DNA of 13,659 nt. Source: Acetomicrobium sp. UBA3949 (lineage in GTDB: Bacteria > Synergistota > Synergistia > Synergistales > Acetomicrobiaceae). The notes under the pieces are model-generated. The model saw nothing but the letters and a program-made list of their open reading frames with translations, had not been told where the DNA came from and did not search any database. Position 1 is the stretch's first letter; the number at the start of each line of letters is the position of its first letter. The stretch lies in NCBI GenBank assembly GCA_002385485.1, contig DGDP01000039.1, forward strand, positions 1 through 13,659, given 5' to 3'. A program made the position numbers and the translations under genes. Of the stretch, positions 7,046 through 13,659 are shown one piece after another.

Positions 7046-8113
7046 TTACCTTGCTGCCAACTCTTCAATACGAATTGGAATGGCATGAAGAGGAAGAACC
7101 TCATCTACGGCTCCTTTCTCTACTGCAGCCTTAGGCATACCGTATATTACACAGGTATCGCTAGACTCGGCAATTACGTAACCGCCTCTTTGCCTGATGG
7201 CCTTAGCACCCTCAGCACCATCTCGACCCATCCCTGTTAGAATAATCCCTAGCGAAGTATTGCCAACAATATCAGCCACGCTTAAAAACAACAAATCAGC
7301 TGCCGGTTTTACGGAATGCAAAGGAGGCATATCGGAAAGTCGGCATATCAGTTGTTTTGCTCTATTATATTCTACTATAAGATGACTCCCTCCGGGAGCT
7401 ATAACGACCATGCCGGGCTTAAGCTGCAAATTATCATATCCTTCCAAGACCTCCAAAATTGAAATTTCGTTCAACCTTTCGGCGAAACTTTTGGTAAATC
7501 CTGCAGGCATATGTTGTACAACTACAATAGGAGCAATAGAAGTCGTTTTTACGTTTCCCAATACGTTTTGAATGGCCCGAGGGCCCCCGGTAGAAGCAGC
7601 AATTGCAACCACTTCAATGTTTTTTCTTTTTATCTGTATCGGCCTTACGGGCTCCTTTGTCGGCGGAGCAATCCCTATTAGTTTTTCAACAGAAGCAGAT
7701 GCCGCTATTAACACTTTTTCCCTGAGTTCCTGTGCCACATCTTTCATATCTAAAGATATGGCTCCCGAAGGCTTGGCCACAAAATCGACAGCCCCTAAAG
7801 CCAGGGCCTTCATGGTCGTATCGGCACCCTTACGAGTGAGACTGCTGACCATTACAACCGGTGTTGGTTTAAGTCGCATTATCTCCTTTAAGGCCGCAAG
7901 GCCATCCATGCCGGGCATCTCTACATCAAGAGTGATCACGTCGGGATCCAACTTGAGGGTCTTCTCGACAGCCTCTTTGCCGTCGCGCGCTCGGTCTATT
8001 ACTTTAATTTTTGGATCTTCTTCCAATATATCTGAAATAATTTTACGCATAAAGGCAGAATCATCTACCACTAAAACTTTTACTTGCCTAGTCGTGAAAG
8101 ACATCCTTTGCAT
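7046..8113 (-). CDS. cheB: Chemotaxis response regulator protein-glutamate methylesterase CheB
   Basis: CheB (355 aa, full length) removes methyl groups from, and deamidates, chemoreceptor glutamyl/glutaminyl residues during adaptation, and is activated by phosphorylation from CheA. The receiver domain (about 10-130) has Asp17, Asp18, the phosphoacceptor Asp63 (LDVEMPG), Ser90/Ser91 and Lys114. After a short linker comes the methylesterase domain with the Ser-His-Asp triad: Ser174 in AASTGGP, His201 in VVQHMP and Asp298 in GMGRDG. The start ATG 8113 is chosen over the in-frame ATG at 8104 because AAGGAG lies 7 nt upstream of it. It overlaps the PilZ gene by 26 bp. The 55-bp gap to cheA is the largest in the window. 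No CheR gene is present here. Confidence 0.97.
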   Translation of the reverse strand: MQRMSFTTRQVKVLVVDDSAFMRKIISDILEEDPKIKVIDRARDGKEAVEKTLKLDPDVITLDVEMPGMDGLAALKEIMRLKPTPVVMVSSLTRKGADTTMKALALGAVDFVAKPSGAISLDMKDVAQELREKVLIAASASVEKLIGIAPPTKEPVRPIQIKRKNIEVVAIAASTGGPRAIQNVLGNVKTTSIAPIVVVQHMPAGFTKSFAERLNEISILEVLEGYDNLQLKPGMVVIAPGGSHLIVEYNRAKQLICRLSDMPPLHSVKPAADLLFLSVADIVGNTSLGIILTGMGRDGAEGAKAIRQRGGYVIAESSDTCVIYGMPKAAVEKGAVDEVLPLHAIPIRIEELAAR

Positions 8114-8771
8114 TTCTGAGCTCCTTGCTTCTTATGAATTGTATGAGCCTTCTTTCTGTAGATCTTGGATAACCCTCAAACTGCAAGCCCGATTCCAAAA
8201 ATTCGCCTTCTCTTATGACACGTACAACATTCGATATCATATATATTTTCTCATTCGGATCTATATTAAACCTCAAATACAGCCTGTCGCCTTCCTCGAG
8301 AGTCTCTTGCCTAACTTTGCTTCTCATTCTAATGCCACCCAAGCTTATATCCAACCCGCGAGCCTCTTCCCAGCTGGCGGAAAAGGGGGCTATTTTTTCT
8401 CGAGAGAGAGAAAAAAAACCAATTTCTATGTAGCAACTTACTCTGGCATATCTGCGCCTTTGTATCTTCACAGGTTCACCTGAAGGCAAAAGCCATAAAA
8501 GAGGGATGCCGTTACTTATGCTTCTGCGCAACACTTTCATTTGGATGAGCATCGGAGGCTGTTTTTCAAATGTGATCAGCTCTAATATCGTATCTTTATA
8601 CAAAGGGACAAGGCCGTTTTTAAAAAAGGGATGCGAAACAGCCACCGCATCATCTCTTACGTCCTCAATCCGAGAAGGATAACTGCCTTTGTATAAACCG
8701 GACTTGACCTTGATTACCACTTTTGTATTGATAACTTTTTCGAAAAACTCAGCCCAGGACCTCTCATCCAC
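8088..8771 (-). CDS. PilZ-domain flagellar brake protein (YcgR-like)
   Basis: A 227-aa protein with the two-domain layout of YcgR/DgrA proteins, which bind cyclic di-GMP and slow or bias the flagellar motor. The N-terminal YcgR-type domain covers about residues 10-95. The PilZ domain begins at QRRRYAR (104-110), giving the RxxxR c-di-GMP motif with Arg106 and Arg110. The second motif, DxSxxG, is present as D141-S143-G146. All residues expected for ligand binding are there, so binding is likely (inference). It starts at GTG 8771, chosen because GAGGTGA lies 6 nt upstream. It sits between flhG and cheB, 6 bp after flhG, and its 3' end overlaps cheB by 26 bp. Bacillus subtilis has no gene at this position in its fla/che operon. 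A T8 run next to a CT repeat lies in the coding region near 8403-8418. Confidence 0.9.
   Translation of the reverse strand: MDERSWAEFFEKVINTKVVIKVKSGLYKGSYPSRIEDVRDDAVAVSHPFFKNGLVPLYKDTILELITFEKQPPMLIQMKVLRRSISNGIPLLWLLPSGEPVKIQRRRYARVSCYIEIGFFSLSREKIAPFSASWEEARGLDISLGGIRMRSKVRQETLEEGDRLYLRFNIDPNEKIYMISNVVRVIREGEFLESGLQFEGYPRSTERRLIQFIRSKELRNAKDVFHD
8121..8126 (-). promoter_or_regulatory. Ribosome binding site of cheB, inside the PilZ gene
   Basis: AAGGAG on the minus strand, 7 nt before the ATG at 8113. It favours that ATG over the in-frame ATG at 8104 and lies within the PilZ coding sequence. Confidence 0.78.
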
Positions 8772-8777
8772 AAAATC

Positions 8778-8784
8778 TCACCTC
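8778..8784 (-). promoter_or_regulatory. Ribosome binding site of the PilZ gene, inside the flhG stop
   Basis: GAGGTGA on the minus strand, 6 nt before the GTG at 8771. It contains the last codon of flhG (AGG) and its TGA stop, so flhG and the PilZ gene are probably translationally coupled. This site decides the GTG start. Confidence 0.8.
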
Positions 8785-9662
8785 AATTGAAACTGCTTCA
8801 ACAGCCTCATGCAAAAGGCTTTGATCCCCCTTCCGCTGGGAGCATCCAAAACGCTATCGACTCCTTCAGGATTGAAGATATTTTTAGCAATCCAAGCAAC
8901 GCATTTGGACGCCTCGCAATCGGGATGAGAGATAACAAAGGGCATGCCCATCTTTACCGCTTCTTCTACATGAAAATCTTTTAAAATATACCCTGCCATA
9001 TTGATATCTATCCCCAAAAAATCTTTAGCAGTAAGCTGTAATCTTGAAGCGACTTCCTTGGCCTCTTTATCAGATTTTACCATATTGATCACCAAGTGCA
9101 GTTCCGAAGGAGCGGAATATTTCACTGACACTGCCTTAAGTAATCCGTAACAATCCCTGATGGCGGTCGGATCAGGGGATGTCACTAGTAGCAATGAGTC
9201 TGAAGCAATGGCAAAGACTACTACAGAACGATGCACACCCGCCCCGGTATCTATCAACAAAACATCGCAGTATTCTTCCAAAGAAGCCAATTCTTCTATT
9301 AGTTTCAGCTGTCTCTTGGCATCCAGATCCGCCATTTCCTGTAAGCCCGTCCCGCCAGGCAACATATATACATTTTCCTGCACTGAAACCAAAATATCGG
9401 AAAGTTTCTTATCTCCCTTTATGACATATCCCAAGTGATATTTGGGATAAAGGCCGAACATCACATCGACGTTAGCAAGGCCCAAATCGCCATCGAGTAT
9501 AATGGTTCTGACCCCCATTTTACCCAATGTCAAAGCCAGGTTTACAGATAAGCTGGTCTTGCCGACACCGCCCTTGCCGCTGGCTATTGTATATGTCTTT
9601 ATGCCACCAGCTATTCTCTTTTTCAAACTCCTTAACTGATAGGCCTGATCTTTTTTCCCCAT
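8778..9662 (-). CDS. flhG: Flagellar number regulator, MinD/ParA-type ATPase FlhG (YlxH)
   Basis: FlhG (294 aa) is a MinD-like ATPase that limits flagellar number and activates FlhF GTP hydrolysis. The N-terminus has DQAYQLRSL at residues 5-13, matching the DQAxxLR motif known from FlhG to stimulate FlhF. The deviant Walker A motif KGGVGKTS is at 30-37, with its signature Lys30 and Lys35. Asp57 and Asp59 lie in LDGDLGLANVD, and Asp138 in the LLIDTGAG switch/Walker B region. The length is normal for the family. It starts at ATG 9662, 5 bp after flhF. Its last codon and stop (AGG TGA) fall inside the Shine-Dalgarno of the next gene. MinD itself is excluded by the FlhF-activating N-terminus and the position beside flhF. 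Confidence 0.95.
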   Translation of the reverse strand: MGKKDQAYQLRSLKKRIAGGIKTYTIASGKGGVGKTSLSVNLALTLGKMGVRTIILDGDLGLANVDVMFGLYPKYHLGYVIKGDKKLSDILVSVQENVYMLPGGTGLQEMADLDAKRQLKLIEELASLEEYCDVLLIDTGAGVHRSVVVFAIASDSLLLVTSPDPTAIRDCYGLLKAVSVKYSAPSELHLVINMVKSDKEAKEVASRLQLTAKDFLGIDINMAGYILKDFHVEEAVKMGMPFVISHPDCEASKCVAWIAKNIFNPEGVDSVLDAPSGRGIKAFCMRLLKQFQLR

Positions 9663-9667
9663 GCCAC

Positions 9668-10855
9668 TTAAACCTCGGTCGTTTCAATAGACTCTAAACG
9701 CAAAGCAAGTCTTGCCAGACGGGCAGGCGAGGCGATCTCTATATCGCTAGGAACGTCCTGGCCTGTGGTAATATAGGATAGGGGAATATTATAGGTTTTC
9801 ATCAACTTAAAGATATTGCTGAGGACCGTAGTTTCATCAACTTTCGTAAAAATGACTGCGTTATAGGGCACTATCTTGAGTTTTTCCACAACATCAACCA
9901 TAGTTTCGTAAGAGGAATTTGCCGCAATAAGCAAATGAACGCAATCGGGGCGTAAAGCTTCGTATGTTTTTCGATATTCTTCCAGTCTTGCGAGATCTTT
10001 CTGGTTCCTGCCAGGAAGGTCTGTCAAAACAATTTCTGCGTCATGTTTCCCCAGCGCTTTCTCTATTTCCTCCTTGTTTGAAACTACCTCCATCGGAACT
10101 TCAAGGATGCTGGCATAGGTACGAAGTTGTTCCACCGCCGCTATGCGAAAAGTATCTGCTCCGAGCAACAATACTTTTTTGTGATGCCACAGAGCAAAGA
10201 TTGCCGCCAGCTTAGCTATTGTTGTAGTCTTGCCCACGCCAGTCGGACCTACGAACATGGCCCTTTTGCCGCCAAGGGCTGAGATAAAATCGTTCCCCGT
10301 GACCGAGATGGATTCTGCCAAAAAATCATCTAGTTTCTTGTTTCTCCCCTTTCGCAGATACTCAGAGGCCATTTCCATTGCCAAAAGGGGGTCGAATCCT
10401 ACTTGCAAAAGAGTTTCGCATATTTGTCTTTCTCCAATTTCATTTGGAGCGCTTAATATGATATTTTCTTGAGGAGATGAACTAACTTCCTTTCCTTTAT
10501 GCCCTTCAAGCGAAAGGTTTAATGCCTCATTCGATATCTCAAGCACATCGGTATTTTCTTTTGCTGCAGGAGCAACGTCTCCGTCATCGCCTGAAGACTC
10601 GCTGAGCAATTTTTGAAAAGCAATCAAGCGTTCGTGTTTATCTCTTTCAAGCCTTCGGATGTTTTCTTCCTCTTCCAATATTCCCGCTGTAATGATATAT
10701 TTTTTCTTTTTGAACAATCCCAAAAAGCCGCCTCGCCTGATCGGCACGCTAGACAAAACAACTGCTTCCGGACCGAGTTTTTTTCTGGCCTTTTCGAAGG
10801 CCTCCTGTTCTGTATCGACCTCGTAAATAATTTGTTTCACAACCCGCATCGTCAT
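9668..10855 (-). CDS. flhF: Flagellar SRP-like GTPase FlhF
   Basis: FlhF (395 aa) is an SRP-family GTPase that directs where flagella are assembled; FlhG stimulates its GTPase. The layout is a basic N-terminal domain (1-60), a low-complexity acidic/Ser-rich linker (about 85-140), an N-type helical domain (140-190) and the NG GTPase domain. Motifs are the P-loop GPTGVGKTT at 203-211, DTFR at 234-237, G3 at 279-283, TKVD at 337-340 and TTGQDVP at 363-369. The G3 motif reads DLPGR; SRP GTPases normally have DTxGR, so the Thr is replaced. The ATG at 10855 overlaps the flhA stop; an in-frame ATG two codons later (10849) has an equally plausible GGTGG ribosome site. FlhG follows after 5 bp. Confidence 0.96.
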   Translation of the reverse strand: MTMRVVKQIIYEVDTEQEAFEKARKKLGPEAVVLSSVPIRRGGFLGLFKKKKYIITAGILEEEENIRRLERDKHERLIAFQKLLSESSGDDGDVAPAAKENTDVLEISNEALNLSLEGHKGKEVSSSPQENIILSAPNEIGERQICETLLQVGFDPLLAMEMASEYLRKGRNKKLDDFLAESISVTGNDFISALGGKRAMFVGPTGVGKTTTIAKLAAIFALWHHKKVLLLGADTFRIAAVEQLRTYASILEVPMEVVSNKEEIEKALGKHDAEIVLTDLPGRNQKDLARLEEYRKTYEALRPDCVHLLIAANSSYETMVDVVEKLKIVPYNAVIFTKVDETTVLSNIFKLMKTYNIPLSYITTGQDVPSDIEIASPARLARLALRLESIETTEV

Positions 10856-12924
10856 TCCACCATCCCCAAAGATCGCACCTTTGTGCCGGGCTCTATCTCG
10901 CTATAGGCAAGCACGTGGACGTTGGGAAGCTTGCCTTCAATGATCTTTCGAACTATAAACCTTACATCCGGATGAACTAGCAATACGGGCATCCTACCCT
11001 CCATGGCCATCTTTTCCATAGCCCTGGAGATTTGGGAAAGGAGAGAATTTAAACTCTTCGGGTCCATCTGCAGCTGCCATCCCTGCGATAAATCACCCTT
11101 CAGGGCTTCTCTTATCTTCTGCTCCCAGATCGGAGAAAGGGTCATGGCGGTAATTTGACCGTCCTCTCCTTTAAACCTGTGCGTTATGTGCCGCGACAAA
11201 GCTTCCCTCACCCTTTCAGTCAAAAAATCTACACTCCTGGAAATACGGCCGTTATCCGCCAATGCTTCAAATATCGTCACCAAATCCCTTATGGGAATTG
11301 ACTCCCGAAGCAGGTTTTGAAGTACCTTCTGAATATCCCCCAAAGACAGCACTGACAAAAGCTCTTCGACAGCAGCAGGATAGCCTTCCTTGACAGTATC
11401 GATTAATTTTTGAACGTCCTGTCTCGATAGCAGATCGGCACCATATTTCTTAATTATTTCGGAAAGATGGGTTGCCAAAACAGAGGGGGCGTCGACAACG
11501 GTAAAACCCATTTCCTCGGCCTTATCTCTAATTTCAGGTGATATCCAGAAGGCTTTAAGTCCGAAAGCCGGATCAGTGGTGGGAATTCCCACGAGAGCTT
11601 CTTCCACTCCTGATGTATTGATGGCAAGATAATGGTCCGGTATAAGTTCCCCTCGAGATACCTCGACCCCCCTTACCTTAATCACGTATTCTGTGGGCTT
11701 AAGCTGGATGTTGTCCCTGATCCTTATAGGGGGAACTATGAGTCCGGATTCCAGAGCCATTTGCCTTCTTATGGTACTTATCCTCTCAAGCATGTCTCCG
11801 CCTTGCGAGGGATCGACAAGAGGAATTAAGGCATAGCCTATTTCCAATTCCATCGGCTCGACCGTCATGAGCGGTAAGACATTTTCAGGTCCAGCCTGCT
11901 GAGGCCTGGCCTCCCGCCGGGCTTCTTCTTTGGGCATTTCGGTTGCAGTTTTCTTTTCTCTGATCATGCGATATCCAAGGAAGCCCAATAGGGAACCTAT
12001 GACAGCAAAGGGCAGAAAGGGAAGCCCTGGAACAATAGCCAACATAAAAAGAAGTCCCGCACCGATCAACAAAGGCCTGTGATTGGACGTCAACGAATTT
12101 ATCACATCTATTCCCAGACTTGTTTCGCCGGCTGCTCTCGTTACGATCACGCCTGTAGCTGTAGAGAAAACAAGAGCAGGTATTTGGGCCACCAATCCGT
12201 CTCCCACTGTAAGCAGAGCATAAACCTGCAAAGCCTGTCCCGCCGTTAAGCCTCTTTGAAACACGCCTATAGTAAGACCGCCAATGATATTAATAACAGT
12301 TATGATCAGCCCCGCTATGGCATCGCCTTTGACAAATTTGGACGCTCCGTCCATGGCTCCGTAAAAATCGGCTTCCCGCTGAATGCGAGCCCTTCTTTGC
12401 CTGGCTTCGCTCTCATCTATCAGGCCGGAATTCAAATCGGCATCTATAGCCATCTGCTTTCCCGGCATTGCGTCCAAGGTAAACCTTGCGGCAACCTCCG
12501 CAACCCTTTCCGCTCCTTTGGTGATAACAATGAACTGTATAACAACCAATATCAAGAACACCACGGCGCCGACTACGTAATTCCCCCCCACGACGAAGTT
12601 GCCGAAGGCCGTTATAACTTCGCCTGCGTACCCCTTTAAAAGTATTAGTCGGGTCGTAGAAACGTTTAAAGCCAACCTGTACAGGGTGGCTAACAGTAAT
12701 ATAGTGGGGAAAGCCGCTATTTCCAGAGCCTCCTTGACGTAAAAGGTGGAAAGGAGAGTGATAACGGCAAAGGTTATATTCAAAGACAAAAGGACGTCCA
12801 AAAGCTTTGTAGGCATGGGAATTATCATCATGCCTATTATCATGACTACCAGGGTAGCCATGGTTATGTCAGCAAAACGGAATATTCCTCTCTCCTTCGA
12901 AGTCCTTTCCCTTACGGCGCCCAT
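10852..12924 (-). CDS. flhA: Flagellar export gate protein FlhA
   Basis: FlhA (690 aa, full family length) is the large membrane component of the flagellar export gate; it couples the proton motive force to secretion and docks chaperone-substrate complexes through its cytoplasmic ring. The N-terminal half, to about residue 320, is rich in membrane helices. It carries the FHIPEP signature around residues 83-95 (RLALNVSTTRLIL), the MPGKQMAIDADLNSG loop near 153-167 and the KGDAIAG segment near 199-205 with its conserved Asp201. Residues of about 325-350 form a charged linker, and the rest is the soluble domain. The ATG at 12924 has a strong Shine-Dalgarno, GGGAGG with 5 nt spacing. The stop TGA overlaps the flhF ATG by 4 bp (ATGA), which suggests translational coupling. 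Nothing unusual seen. Confidence 0.98.
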   Translation of the reverse strand: MGAVRERTSKERGIFRFADITMATLVVMIIGMMIIPMPTKLLDVLLSLNITFAVITLLSTFYVKEALEIAAFPTILLLATLYRLALNVSTTRLILLKGYAGEVITAFGNFVVGGNYVVGAVVFLILVVIQFIVITKGAERVAEVAARFTLDAMPGKQMAIDADLNSGLIDESEARQRRARIQREADFYGAMDGASKFVKGDAIAGLIITVINIIGGLTIGVFQRGLTAGQALQVYALLTVGDGLVAQIPALVFSTATGVIVTRAAGETSLGIDVINSLTSNHRPLLIGAGLLFMLAIVPGLPFLPFAVIGSLLGFLGYRMIREKKTATEMPKEEARREARPQQAGPENVLPLMTVEPMELEIGYALIPLVDPSQGGDMLERISTIRRQMALESGLIVPPIRIRDNIQLKPTEYVIKVRGVEVSRGELIPDHYLAINTSGVEEALVGIPTTDPAFGLKAFWISPEIRDKAEEMGFTVVDAPSVLATHLSEIIKKYGADLLSRQDVQKLIDTVKEGYPAAVEELLSVLSLGDIQKVLQNLLRESIPIRDLVTIFEALADNGRISRSVDFLTERVREALSRHITHRFKGEDGQITAMTLSPIWEQKIREALKGDLSQGWQLQMDPKSLNSLLSQISRAMEKMAMEGRMPVLLVHPDVRFIVRKIIEGKLPNVHVLAYSEIEPGTKVRSLGMVE

Positions 12925-12939
12925 GCTATCCTCCCGCTA

Positions 12940-13659
12940 TTACACGTTTGCAATCTTATGCTTCAACCTGTAAACGAAAACAAGGATCTCGGCAACTGCC
13001 TTGTATAGTTCTTCAGGTATCTTTTCGCCTATTTCGACATTATTGTAAAGCGTCCAAGCCAAAGGCGGCCTTTGAACCAACGGTATGTCGTATTTAATGG
13101 CCTCTTCTCTTATTTTGCCTGCTACTACCCCCAGCCCCTTGGCAATTACAAGGGGCGCATCCATTATCTTTTTATCGTAAAGGATCGCAACAGCTACCCT
13201 GGTGGGGTTCGTTATAACAACGTCCGCTTTTTTAACTTCTGCCATCATCCTGCGCCTGGCAAGCTCCCGCTGCCTTTGGCGAATTCTGCGTTTCAACTGG
13301 GGATCCCCCTCAAGCTGCTTAAATTCCTCCTTGATCTCCTGTCTGCTCATCTTTATGGATCTCTCAAACTCCCACTTTTGATAGGCATAGTCAAATATCG
13401 CAATTGCAAAAAGGGCTATTGCCATTTTAAGGGATAAGTTAAAAATAGTCTTCGACAATATGCCCAAGCCGCCGGAAAGGGGCATTTGCATCGTTAAAAG
13501 AAGAGTCTCCAAACTCTTCTTTAGCCCAAAATAAAGAACGCTTGCCAGAAGGGTGGCCTTGAGCAACCCCTTGATCAATTCGACCAATGACCTTAAAGAA
13601 AAGACCTTTTTTAAACCCGAGACCGGATTTAACCTGTTCAATTTCGGAACCAACGGCTT
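12940..13659 (-). CDS. flhB: Flagellar export apparatus protein FlhB (C-terminal part, 5' end outside window)
   Basis: FlhB is an inner-membrane part of the flagellar type III export gate; its cytoplasmic domain switches the export substrate from rod/hook to filament. About 239 codons are visible. The reading frame stays open through the right edge, so the TTG near 13653 is not taken as the start. Visible parts are two hydrophobic segments (about 13520-13590 and 13390-13460), the basic linker with a run of Arg/Lys, and the cytoplasmic domain that follows. The family normally has NPTH at the autocleavage site; here the codons at 13198-13209 read NPTR. The rest of the domain looks intact, including the ILYDKK and RPPLA segments. 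It is followed after 15 bp by flhA, the usual order. The family is certain; the effect of His-to-Arg on cleavage is not visible from sequence. Confidence 0.95.
   Translation of the reverse strand, partial: KPLVPKLNRLNPVSGLKKVFSLRSLVELIKGLLKATLLASVLYFGLKKSLETLLLTMQMPLSGGLGILSKTIFNLSLKMAIALFAIAIFDYAYQKWEFERSIKMSRQEIKEEFKQLEGDPQLKRRIRQRQRELARRRMMAEVKKADVVITNPTRVAVAILYDKKIMDAPLVIAKGLGVVAGKIREEAIKYDIPLVQRPPLAWTLYNNVEIGEKIPEELYKAVAEILVFVYRLKHKIANV

Noticed and set aside
8393..8418. Hairpin with flanking T run read as a terminator
   Set aside because: It is inside the PilZ coding sequence, the stem is almost all A:T and weak, and downstream genes are tightly coupled.
7572..8483. Long open frame (303 codons) on the plus strand opposite cheB and the PilZ gene
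   Set aside because: It lies wholly antisense to two genes with intact catalytic and ligand motifs, is Ser/Thr-rich with no domain pattern, and has no supporting context; it reflects codon bias of the real genes.
12256..12639. Plus-strand open frame of 127 codons inside flhA
   Set aside because: Antisense to the conserved FHIPEP-family membrane region, with no recognisable domain.
1..13659. tRNA, rRNA, riboswitch, CRISPR, insertion sequence or attachment site
   Set aside because: No non-coding stretch exceeds 55 bp, and I saw no spaced direct repeats, transposase motifs or terminal inverted repeats.

Overview
The whole window is one minus-strand block of flagellar and chemotaxis genes. In transcription order (right to left) it reads flhB (cut by the right edge), flhA, flhF, flhG, a PilZ/YcgR-like gene, cheB, cheA, cheC, cheD, an unrecognised tail-anchored membrane protein (here called gene X), a FliA/SigD-type sigma factor, fapA (DUF342), a small basic protein and the first codons of a possible further gene (cut by the left edge). 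Junctions run from a 26-bp overlap to a 55-bp gap, so the layout is that of a single polycistronic operon. I see no RNA gene, mobile element, CRISPR array, convincing internal promoter or terminator.

The order matches what I recall of the Bacillus subtilis fla/che operon (flhB-flhA-flhF-flhG-cheB-cheA-cheW-cheC-cheD-sigD-swrB), with four changes: a PilZ gene lies between flhG and cheB, cheW is missing between cheA and cheC, gene X lies between cheD and the sigma gene, and fapA plus a small gene take the swrB position. The presence of CheC and CheD, the FlhF/FlhG pair and this order point to a Clostridia-like, Thermotogae-like or Synergistota-like anaerobe rather than an enteric bacterium. Synergistota is my best guess from general protein character, but the window alone cannot settle it. 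Hand counts give about 47% G+C for cheD and the sigma gene and about 37% for gene X.

Region by region: 10852-13659 encodes flagellar export gate parts (FlhB, FlhA); 8778-10855 encodes the FlhF/FlhG GTPase-ATPase pair that sets flagellar position and number; 8088-8771 encodes a likely c-di-GMP-responsive flagellar brake; 3819-8113 encodes the chemotaxis kinase CheA and the adaptation proteins CheB, CheC and CheD; 1993-2748 encodes the late-flagellar sigma factor; 373-1974 encodes FapA.

The strongest candidate for something undescribed is gene X (2754-3794). It has a possible UBA-like three-helix N-terminus, a soluble body, one C-terminal membrane helix and a base composition unlike its neighbours. 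Its last two codons, AGG AGG, followed by TAG, form the Shine-Dalgarno sequence of the TTG-started sigma gene, so its translation may be tied to sigma-factor synthesis. Other oddities are FlhB with NPTR in place of the NPTH autocleavage motif, FlhF with DLPGR at G3, and a duplicated N-terminal module in FapA.
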